Assembly: GCF_008831285.2 (NCBI RefSeq)
Contig: NC_045146.1
Span: 11,048,972-11,112,971, forward strand
DNA: 64,000 nt
Direction of reading: 5' to 3'
Origin: Nymphaea colorata
Taxonomy: Eukaryota > Streptophyta > Magnoliopsida > Nymphaeales > Nymphaeaceae
Numbering within the stretch: position 1 is the first letter of the stretch; each line of letters starts with the position of its first letter. The position numbers and the translations under genes are program-made. Below, piece by piece: positions 37,369 to 49,300 of the stretch. Under the pieces are notes generated by a model that saw nothing but the letters and a program-made list of their open reading frames with translations, was not told the origin of the DNA and did no database searches.

Positions 37369-40300
37369 ATGTCGACTCAACCTAAAACGCACTCTCCTAT
37401 CCATCGTTCTCCTCTTCTTCACCACCCTGGTACTCTCTCTCCCTCCCTCCCTCCCTCTCTCTCTTCCTAAAGGTGACTCGGGGCTTCTCCTTCCTGCTTC
37501 TCAGGCGAGGGGGCGTCGCCGTTGGCCAAGAGGCCTAGGAGGATGACGACGATGGCGGCTTCTGGTCCCGCGGACTCCGCCATGAAGGAAACCTTTGGTT
37601 ATTATGCTCAATACCTCAACGAGCTGGTACGTTCTCCCTCGAAATCTCTCTCTCTTTCTTCCCCCAACCCCCACCCCCACCCCATGTGGAGAGAGAGTTC
37701 GTAGCGATATAGGATTTGTAGTGGTCTTCAACCGAATCTTCTTAGGTAAAGGAGGAAATGTGCAAGGCCGACCGGCTCTGGTGGAATCAGCAGAATGGGC
37801 CTGAACTTTTCGGGGATTTGGGGCGGTTTTTGAAAGTTGGGATGGGAATGTGGAGTTTCTGATTCATGTAATAGCCCGTGGAACTTCATGTTGTACCACA
37901 TTCCATAGAATTGTTTCCTTTTGCCACCGAAGAGTTGGGAGTCTGGAATCTGCAGTTCATGTATTTAGGGAATAGGAGTTTGGACTGGGTAGCTGCGTTG
38001 TTGATCAATACCTTCGAGTCCTTAAGGGAAGGTACTTCGATTATTCATACCAAAGGCACATCTCTTCTCTAGCAACCTTTTTTCTTGTTGAGTTAATTGG
38101 CGACAGACATTTAAAGTATTGATAAACGAGCGCAGCCGAATCTTTCTAGGTATCTTTCTATGATCTAGGGATATTTCTACACCAGGACGGACATTTTCCT
38201 GGGAGTGATTTCTTAAAATAAGTTGACCTGTCCACTGCCATCTTGGCCAAGCCGTTGTTTATCTGGCACCGCTTGTTACATAAATGCCTAGGCGTGCACC
38301 TAAACTCATGGTTTATCACAAAATACTACATGGTGACTTTTACCTTGATAAACATGACAGACACTTATCTGCTTTAGGCAGTACAGGGTAGGGCCTGGGA
38401 ACTCATTTTGGACGACTAGCATTTTGAATACTAATGAGCATCCTGATTGAAATTCATATTGTTGGTTATTTCTTTGGTTTCCTGTTGATCTTGTCCTTTT
38501 GCATGAAGAAAGCGGCACTTCAGTGGTATCCAGAGCTTCTTTTTTATCAACGTAGAGAGAACTAACCTAAGCTTGTTGTGGTTTGAAGAATGAAAAGCGA
38601 GAGAGGGTTGTAAAGGCAAGTCGAGATGTGACTATTAACAGCAAAAAGGTTATATTTCAGGTGCATAGGTAATCTCTCTGCTTTTCTCTCGAGCATTTAA
38701 TTGTATTCGTGATGCTCATTCAATTGTTGTTCTTTAAGAATCGAAGAGCTCCATTCATGATGATCTGATGCGCTAGTATCGATTCCTCTGAAATTACTGC
38801 TGTTTGTCTTTCGTTAGCATTTCTAAGTTTAAATATGCTGAACTTCTGCATTGGGCCTTTTAGGATTTAGTTTATTGGGTTTGGAGTTTGAAGTCTCGTA
38901 TTGAAAACAGGCGTATGTTTAGATATGCAGAGCATAATGCAACTTCCTCTTTTGCGATAGATTTTTGTCATGCTGGTTCAACCAAAGACCCCTAATATTG
39001 CAGTCTTGTCCTTGAAACAGGATAAGTAATCACAATAGAGAAGAAGTGCTAGAGAAGGCTGAAAAAGATCTGTCACTAGTTACTGACCAGTACATGGCAC
39101 GGTTGGTGAATGAATTACAAGGGAGTGACTTTTGGAAGCTTAGGAGGGCGTATTCACCTGGAGTCAGTATCTTCTACCTATCAAAAGTTTTAATCAATCA
39201 TGTACGAATTGGCTCTTAATTTGCATATACTTTACTTGGTTCTTATATCCCAGGTCCAGGAGTATGTTGAAGCTGCAAGCTTATGCAAATTTTGCAAATC
39301 TGGGACACTGTTGACACTTTCCGAGATCAACAAAAGTTTGTTATGTCTGAGTGATAAATTTGCGGAGCCATTGCAAATTAACATTCTTGACTATCTGCTA
39401 GGGGTAATACTTGTGGCTTCTTTTGTATATAAATAAAATTTATCTGTTACTGATTAATGAGAGCAGTTACTTGTATTTTTGTGTTAAGATTGCGGATTTG
39501 ACGGGAGAACTGATGAGGCTAGCCATTGGCCGGATATCAGATGGTGAACTTGAATATGCTAAGATGATATGTGGATTTGTACGTGATATTTACAAGGAAC
39601 TGACCCTTCTTGTCCCTGATATGGAAGAGAACTCTGATATGAAGAAAAAAATGGAGACAATGCTTCAAAGTGTTATCAAGATTGAAAATGGTATTACATA
39701 TTCATTACACATTATAATTTCTAATGATATTTTGCTGGCCGGTAGCTTGTAGATAGTAGTTTCAGTGCTTATAAGTTCTCCATTTTAAGTTAGGGCCTTC
39801 TTTCTTTAGTCCCATAACGGTAATCCTTTCACATCCACTTTTTGTTGCTAATTGGGCTATTTCTTCTGTTTTTTCTAGTTTGCTGAATGTTTGGAACACA
39901 TGTCATTGCATATAATAAAAGCACCCCATTTGGTGCATAGAGTTGCACACATTTATATGCATTTGCATCTGTTAACCGATGATTGTATGTTCTGGTGGCA
40001 TCAGCTCATGTAATGGCGATTGAGACATGATGTGTTTGGATTTGGATCCCAGCTCAAACCTGATCCAGATCCACACAAATGTTATTTGAGTATAATATGT
40101 TGTAAACTGGGGGTATTATTGTATTTTTTTTCTTAGGTGCAGATGGACCTTAACATAAAATCAATAAATTGCAGCTTTATGCCCCACATTGGGGCTGTGG
40201 GTTCAGGTTCTCTCGTTCTTTGCTTTTTTGAAATATTTTCTGGTAGTTAAACAACTTCATAGATTCTGATATGTATCAGAGCAAGGTTTGTGAAGTTGCA

Positions 40301-43300
40301 TTCTTTTTTGAAAGCTATGCCTAAAAACATAATGCAATAAAAACGCAAAAAACACTTTGGCTGAAAAGCGGCAAAATATTGCATTTTTTTATAAAAAATC
40401 TGTAAAATGAAAAAGACACAAAAAACATGTTCTTTTCGCGTCTTTTTTGCTATGATTGAATTCTGTTCTCAGCAGTCGCATGACTGTAATATTAAACAGT
40501 TTTAATGTCAAAATGGAAACAACGATACTTCTTTGGACTTTGGAGGAGACGAGTTGTTTAGAGTTTTTAGAGAAGAAAACATTTTACTTTAGTGGGAAGA
40601 GGACTTACCTTAGGGTTTTGATTTGGAAAAAAGCATCAACGTTGCTGGAATATCTTGCCATGCTGGAATATCTTGCCAGAGCGATCGACCGTCCCCACCA
40701 GACCCACCGATTGCCAGAAGATCTGCCATAGTTTTTGCTGCAAGCCTAGAACATGGATCTAACACAAGTCTTCTACACATCCTTTTCCAACACAGGCGTT
40801 ATGTCTTGGATTATGAAGAGTGTGGAGTTTCATATAGCCCCAACTGTTGCATATTATACCAAGGCCAAGGAGATGTGGTCTTTCTTGAGGAAGACATACT
40901 CGCATGCCACTAATGTAATTAAGATCTTACAATTGGAAGATGAGTTATGCAACATACGACAAGGGGATCAGGATCTATCTCAATATTTTGCTACATTGAT
41001 TGCTGCATATAAACGATTAAAGGCTCTTCGTCCACCTTGCACTGGAATGGTAGCAAAGTTCATATCTGACCTATCTCCAGAATACTCTGTGGCAAAGTCT
41101 CAAATTCTCACAGGCAGTGATCTTCCAGATTTAGCAACACGTATAATAGGTTAAGTCGTCTTGCAGTCACTCTTTCTCAGAATACGCACGACACACCAGT
41201 CTCTGCACTTGTGATATCAGGGGGATGGGGCCCTAGTTCGTTTGGTGGCACTAGGGGGACGTGGTACAGGCTGTGGTGCAGGACACAACAGATTTTAGTG
41301 CTCTTATTATGGCAAAGTTGGTCATCTAGAGGATCGTTGTTGGGGCAAGCATCACCTCCGTTCGAGCATCTCCTCTGGACGTGGTGGAGGTAGAATTGCC
41401 ATAGGCAAAGATCCTTCTTCATCCCAAACAGCTCATTCAAAGGCAACAATATCTATGGTTGAGTATTCGTTTGACCGTTCCATATCTCTGTCATATTCTC
41501 TTAACTTAAGTAAGGATGAATATGATCGTGTTCTTGTTCAAAGGTCTGCCTCTACATCTGCCAATGCCATTGTTATAGACTCAGCATTCTCTGTTGGTAC
41601 TCCTACTGATGATCCAGGTATGACATGGATGATAGATTCTGGTGCTTCTAGACATTATTGTGATCAACCAGAGATTTTTTCATCATTTGTCAGATTCTCT
41701 ACACCACAGCATGTCAGGCTTGCTGATGGCAAGCTATCCCCTATTTTGGGCAGCAGTAATACCCATCTTCCACATTTAGGCACTATTACACATGTGCTAT
41801 ATGCTCTTTAGTTTCCTGTTAACTTGGTATCCGTCAAGCAGCTAGCTATTGATTTAAACTGTAAAGTCATTTTTGACCCTGGTTCTTGTTCTTTTCAGGA
41901 CTTACTAACTGGGAAGATGATTGGTGGTGGCCATGAACGTGAGGGACCATATTTTCTGTCGATTCCAGTTGATGTTGTTGCATCTTTAGTCCCTTCGAAG
42001 CCTTTTCCTTTCCAATGGCATCTCAGGCTGGGTCATATGTCAGTACCAAAACTTTGTCGCATGTTTTCAGATATTCCTACATTAGAGTCATTCTTATGTG
42101 ACGGTTGTCAGCTGGGCAAGCATACACGGAGCAGCTTTCCTTCGAGTCAGAGTCCGTTTAGTCAGAGTCTGTTTGATCTCATTCATGTGGATATATGGGG
42201 TCCTAGTCGAGTTCCTTTTCGGTCATGTTTTCGATGCTATCTTGTTTTAGTTGATGATTTTACTAAAGTCAGTTGGGTTTTCTTGTTAAGGGAAAGATCT
42301 GAAGTCATATGTATTCTTCAGAAATTTGTAAGGAAATAAAAACTCAGTTTGGTCTCTGTAGAAATATGCAACGGAAGAGAGGAAAAGAGAAGAAACACAC
42401 GATATACGTGGAAAACTTCAAGAAGAGGTGAAAAACCACGGAGAAGCTCTAACCTAGGGGTAAAACCGCAACCCTAGGAGAGAGAAAATTATATTCCACT
42501 TAATCAACAACACAACACTAAGTGGGATTATAAGGGGGAAACCCGCCTAGGGTACCGAGCCACTCTCGGTTCCCGTGCCCATGGGACCGGGTCCATATCC
42601 AGACCCGGTTCCCTTACACAAGATATTCTAACACTCCCCCTCAAGCTTGGCATACATGTCAAACATGCCAAGCTTGCTCACATTTTTTTCAAATTGAGAT
42701 GTACATAAGGCTTTGGTTAAAACATCTGCAATTTGATCTTTCAGACTTCATATAAGGCAGGATCAACTCCTTTGAATCAATGCGTTCTCGTATGAAATGG
42801 CGATCAATCTCCACGTGTTTGGTTCTGTCATGCAGGACGAGATTATTTGCAAGGTTAAACGCAGATTTGTTGTCGCAGTACATCTTCATCTTCTCTTCCA
42901 TTTCAATTCCAATATCTGCTAGAAGGATCTTCAATCAAAGCATTTCTGTAACTCCCATAGCAACCGCCCTGTATTCAGCCTCAGCACTGGATCTAGAACA
43001 AACTTCCTGCCTTTTACTCCTCCATACAACCAGGTTACCCCCTAGAAAGATGCAGTACCCTGTAGTAGACCTCCTAGTATCAGTGCACCCTGCCCAATCT
43101 GCGTCAGAGTATCCTTCAATATTAAGTTGGTCTTGCTGAGTATACAGTAATCCTTTTCCCGGGTCATTTTTCAGATACCCCAACACTCTTTCTGCACTCT
43201 TCCAGTGACAATCAGTAGGAGCATGCATAAACTGACTCAACACATTCACAGCATAGGTGATATCAGGGCGAGTGAGGGTAAGATAGATGAGCTTACCAAC

Positions 43301-46300
43301 CAACCTCTGATACCGACCTTTTCCTTCCTCATCCAAGATGTTGCCAGTCTTGATGCTTATCTTCGTACCAGACTCCATTGGAGTTAGAGAGGGCCTACAT
43401 CCAAGTTTACCTGTCTCTTTTAAGAGATCCAGAGTGTACTTCCTTTGGCTCATAACAAGCCCTGTCTCTGATCGAGCAATCTCTATCCCCAAAAAGTACC
43501 TTAGTTTACCCAAATCTTTCAGATCAAATTCAGCAGCTAACCTCTCCTTCATCTTCTTTTTCTCTTCTTCATCGTCACCTGTGACAATCATATCATCAAC
43601 GTATACAAGAAGGAGACTCACCAAACCATTTCTCTGCTTAATGAATAGGGTGTGATCACCATTTCCCTGTTTGTATCCATTAGTCTTCATCACTATCCTC
43701 AGTCTTTCAAACCAAGCTCTGGGATACTGCTTTAGTCCATACAAGGCTTTCTTGAGATGACAACATTTTCCGCTTTGGACATATCCAGGGGGCATGCTCA
43801 TATAGACCTCTTCTTCTAGACGGCCGTTCAAGAATGCATTCTTGACATCAAGCTGGTCCATGCCCCACTTCTTTTGCACAGCAAGTGCTAAGATGACTCT
43901 CACGGTTTTCAGTTTGGCAACAGGGGCAAAAGTTTCAAGATAGTCAATACCATATTTCTGACTGAACCCCTTTGCAACAAGGCGAGCCTTATACCTTTCC
44001 ACAGTACCATCAGGTTTGTACTTCACACTAAACACCCACTTGGAACCAACTAAATGAGTGTCCTTGGGGATATTAACAACTTTCCACGTGCTGTTCTTTG
44101 CCAAGGCATTCATCTCCTCTGTCATGGCCTGTAGCCATTTAGGTTCCTTTCTGGCATCTTCCACACACCTGGGGATCACAGACTTAGACAAGGATGTAAT
44201 AAAGCATTTGTAATTCTTACTAAGTTTCGCATAAGAGACAAATCTCTGAATGGGGTGAGAAGTACATGACCTGGTTCCCTTGCGCAGGGCTATGGGAAGC
44301 TCTTCATCTATTGGACTTGGGTCATCCGGGGAACTCATAGGATTGGGATTGGTTATATCAACATCTTCAACCACATCTGTCTTCTTTCTGATGTACACTT
44401 GGCCGAACAGATGATCACGGGCTGTGGGCTGATCATCCACAGAGTTCCCTTGCACAGGGCTGTCGCTATCACTTCTGTCTGTCTCTGTCACATTGTGGCT
44501 ATCACTTCTGACTGTCTCTGTCACAATGTGGCTGACCTTGTACTCTAAAAAATCCATAAACTGAACCAGCTGGTCTGAGGAATACTCTTCCACACTTTTC
44601 CCTATACACTCCCCCTGAAGAGGATTCACGGGAAAATTCGCCTCATGTTCATGAAAGGTAACATCCCGAGAGACATAAATTTTGGAGGTAGTAGGGTCAA
44701 GACACTTATATCCCTTCTGAGTTGGAGAATACCCCAAGAAGACAGCTTTGACAGACCGATGATCAAGTTTCTTAAGGGTTGGACTATGGTCATGAACAAA
44801 GCAAGTACACCCAAACACTCGAGGAGTAAGAGGCCAAGGGTTATGAGTGGGCCTAAGAACAGAGTAGGGAGAGCGACCATTCAACACACGAGTAGGCATA
44901 CGGTTAATCAGATGGGCACTAGTGAGAAGAGCATCACCCCAGTAGCGCTTAGGAACATGCCTATGGAACATAATGGCACGGGTGACTTCTAATAAATGGC
45001 GATTTTTACGTTCGGCCACGCCATTTTGAGGAGGTGTGTAACTACAAGTTGTCTCATGAATAATACCCTTGCTCCTCAAGAAATCATCTACAGACTGGGA
45101 GACATACTCACGAGCATTATCGGTGCGGAAAGCTTGAACAGAGGTCTGAAATTGAGTCTCAACAAATGCAACAAAATTTTTGATAATGATGGGAACTTCA
45201 CTACGTTTTCTCAACAGGTACACGAACGTACAACGGGAGTAGTCATCAATAAGAGTCATGAAATAATGGAAACCACGACAAGTGGGTACTCCCGAAGGAC
45301 CCCAAACATCAGAGTGAACCAAAGCAAACGGACGAGTGGTTTTATTGAGAGCTATGTCACACGGATACGGGTACGGGTACGGGGACACGGCATTTTCCAA
45401 ATTTTAGGATACGCGGATACGGCGAATATTATATTCAAAAAAATTAAAAATGATAATAAAGAAAGTCTCAAACAAAACATTGTTCATCACCAATCTCAAA
45501 AGTGATAACTGCTAAGACATAAGCAAGAAAGTCTCAAAAAAAGTGGCTGTGCAATAGACGCAGCTGATCCAGAACCACAACTTGTAGGTTGAGACTGAGA
45601 CACTGTTTTTCCTTTCCTCGCCATACTACATTAAACATATAATGAACATAAACATGCAGTTACAAAACATATAATGAACATAAAACGTCTGAAATAAAAC
45701 AGCCGAGGAAATATGCATACTATCATGTTATAAACTTCTAAAATTAACATTTTATATGTTAATGCCATCTAGATTGCATGCTAGAAGCCAATAGAATCAT
45801 TAATTTCCCAACAACAGCCGAGTTCATCTATAATATCTAGCTGCGATCGACTATGTAGCTGAACCTGCTACATATCTAGCATCATCAACAACAACGAAGG
45901 CTACATATCTAGCATCATCAACAACAACGAAGGCAAAATCCCCAAATCGGCAAAATCCCCAAATCCCAAAATCAAACAAAAAAAAGAAAATATCGCACAT
46001 AGCAGTGAAGAATAGGATCCTTAACCGTCCAATCTTCAAACCAAAACATCCCAAAATCGGTAAGAAATACCCAATCTAAAAAATCCCCAAATGAAAGATG
46101 AAACCCTAACTTCTAATGTTGAAAATAATAGATAAAACACTTACCTGTCTGTCGCCGGCTGCCGCCGGACGCCACCAGATGTCGCCGTCGCCCGCCATTG
46201 CCGAACTGTGCTGCCGTGGAAGTCGTCGAGGTAAGGAAAGTCGACCGTCGGAGGGTAAAGTCGCGTAAAGAGAAAACGACGGTTTAAAAGAAAATCGGGT

Positions 46301-49300
46301 TGGTTTGGATCGGGTCTGACCCAGACCCGATCCAAAACGTATCCTGCGGTGTCCCCGTGTCGGGATCCCCGTGTCGGCGTGTCGACGCCGGTACTTGACC
46401 TTCCCAGCCGTATCCGTGTGACATAGATTGAGAGAAATAGGGTACGAAGCCCTGACATGTTTAGCCAACTGGCAAACTTCACATGAGAAATAATCAATAG
46501 AAACAGAAGTAAAAAGCCTTGGAAACAACTTCTTGATCAACTGAAAAGGGAGATGCCCAAGACGCTCGTGCCATCGCATAATGGTAGATCTGTCTTCCAT
46601 GCCTGACAACCGTCCACTAGTGGCTGAGATCAAGGCAGACGCAACTTGCACGGGCAGTCTGTAGAGGCCATCAATAACCGAACCAATCCCAATCTTCTTC
46701 CCCGTCACCAAGTCCTACAGGGAACAATGATCAGTAGAAAAAATTAGATTACAATTGAGTTCTCTGGTAATACTGCTGACAGATAACAAGTTCACAGGAA
46801 TATTGGGAACATGGAGAGCATTATGAAGATGATATTTATCAAACAAGGACAAACTCCCTTTTCCAGCCACAGAAATAGAAGACCCGTCAGCCATAGACAC
46901 GCGTTGCTGCCCTGAGGACAATTGGTATTCTTGAAACAGCTTAGGATTCCCTGTCATATGATGCGTAGCCCTACTATCAACAATCCAATCACCAAGTGAG
47001 GGATTACCTTGATCGCTTGTGGCTACAAGAGCTTGAGCTAATTTAGCCCCTTCGGACGTGGAAGTCTCCTCTTGCGTAGTAGACAACCGACTAATATAAG
47101 CTTGTAATTCCTTGATTTGATCGGAGGAAAGTTTTGATTTTTCAACAGTTGAGGAACTACCCTGACTAGAGTCAGGAACAGAAGAACCCCGCCGACTAGA
47201 AGGAGGGCGACCACGAACAAGTCTCTTCTCAGGATGAATATCCCAACAAAAATCCACAGAATGCCCCAACTTGTTACAATGGCTACAACGTCGAACAGAA
47301 CGCTGTCCACTCCCAGAGGCACAGCTAACAAATGCTGAGGGGGAACTCCCATGGCTGGAGTCAATATGCATAACTTGACGACGTTGTTCCTCAGATTCCA
47401 CCCGGGCATACACCTCCTCAATCTCGGGAATCTCGTCACAATTGAGAATTTGGCTTCTAATGGATTCAAATTCATCGCGTAAGCCCCCAAGGAAAATAAA
47501 AGTCGGGTCCATCCATTCTTTGTCCCAGTACAGGGCATGATCATAACCACAATGCCAATCATCATTCACATGGTAGTCTAGTTCCTCCCATTTAGTCTTC
47601 AGGGCTGCAAAGAAAGAAGCTACAGACAAGTCACCCTGTTTAAGAGAGTAGATGCTACGTTTGATTTGGTACGCACGCAATACTCTCTTCTTATGGCCAT
47701 ACATCCGCGCAAGCACAGTCCACATGTCGTATGCAGTCGATTTACGCAAGATCAGAGGCTGAATATCTGCGGAAACAGAACTAATGATCCATACTTTCAC
47801 CTGACTATCTTCCAACGCCCAAGTCGCCCATCGCGGATCCGTTTTTGAAGGTGCAGGTTTTTCCCCAGTAATATAGGGCAGGCGACCACGACTGGTTATC
47901 CCGATTTCTAGGGCAGCAGACCAAGAGAGATAGTTGTCCTTGTTCAGCCGGATGGAGGTGACTTGAACAGGCAAGTTCTCGCTCTTGGTATTGCTGCCCA
48001 TATCTAGGGCATCATCAATCTTGGGAGTCATCGCTTCGGCCATCACAATCACCAAAGAGAAACAATACCCAGCACCAGAGACGACAGACAAGAGGCAGCG
48101 GAGGCGGAAGAGTTACTGGCGGTGATAGCAGTGACGGCGGCGACGCAGAAAAGGCGACGGCGGCCGCAATGACGGCAGCGACGGCGACGATGACGCCAGT
48201 GACGGTGACGATGACGCGGAAAGGCGACAGCGCTGAGAAGAACGCCGGCGACGGCGCTGGAACTGGCGGCGGCGCTGGAACTAGCGGCGGCGGTGGGAGA
48301 CGTGCAGCGGCAGAAACGATGGAAACACATGATCACAGAGCAAAACCCACACAACCTGGCTCTGATACCATGTAGAAATATGCAACGGAAGAGAGGAAAA
48401 GAGAAGAAACACACGATATATGTGGAAAACCTCAAGAAGAGGTGAAAAACCACGGAGAAGCTCTAACCTAGGAGTAAAACCGCAACCCTAGGAGAGAGAA
48501 AATTATATTCCACTTAATCAACAACACAACACTAAGTGGGATTATAAGGGGGAAACCCGCCTAGGGTACCGAGCCACTCTCGGTTCCCGTGCCCATGGGA
48601 CCGGGTCCATATCCAGACCCGGTTCCCTTACACAAGATATTCTAACAGTCTCGTTGTCAAAAATATTCGCACTGATAATGCTCTTGAATTCAAGTCTTCC
48701 ATTCTACTTCAGTTTTATGCCAATCATGGAATTCGCCCTCAATATACTTGTCCACATACGTCCCAACAAAATGGTGTAGCCGAACGTAAACATCGGCAAT
48801 TCCTAAATGTGGCTCGCACCCTTATGCTACATTCTCACATGCCTGCCTATTTTTGGTGTGATGCTATTTTTACTGCATGTTACCTTATTAATAGATTACC
48901 CTCTTCTTCTATCCAAGAACGTATTCCCATTCAAATTCTATATCCAGGGCGTCCATTATTTCATTTACCTCCCAAAGTATTTGGATGCACTTGCTTTGCA
49001 CATATCCTAGGCCCAAACAAAAATAAACTTGCTGCACAAGCCATCAAATGTGTCTTTATTGGCTACTCAGCCAATAAAAAATGATATAAATGCTTTGACC
49101 CCTAAATAAAAAAGACATTATCAGCACTGATGTTACCTTCTTTGAGTCTTGTCCTTATTATTCCCCGTCAAGTCCTTCTCCATCTGAGATGCATGTACCT
49201 GTACCTCTTCCTATTCCATCAGTGTCACTTAAGTCATTTCCACCATCTCAACCTATGTCACATGAACGTTTCCTTGATCCTCCGTTGGTCTACACTCGTC

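Larger units (their letters stand above)
42357..48647 (-). mobile_element. Copia C: Ty1/copia element nested in copia B
   Basis: 277-bp LTRs at 42357-42633 and 48371-48647 (TGTAGAAATATG...ATATTCTAACA) with a 5-bp duplication GTCTC (42352-42356 and 48648-48652). PBS TGGTATCAGAGC (minus, 48359-48370); polypurine tract CTTGAGGGGGAG beside the 3' LTR. The LTRs differ at three positions that I counted. Gag, PR, IN, RT and RH are all present, which makes it structurally complete but for damage: a stop at 46715-46717, a hAT insertion at 45352-46426, a stop at 42935-42937 and a +1 shift near 42740. Confidence 0.96.

Noticed and set aside
45352-45400. Apparent start (MENAVSPYPYPYP) of the copia C 821-aa frame
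   Set aside because: These residues come from the hAT-4 end and its subterminal repeats; the true polyprotein continues from beyond the insertion.
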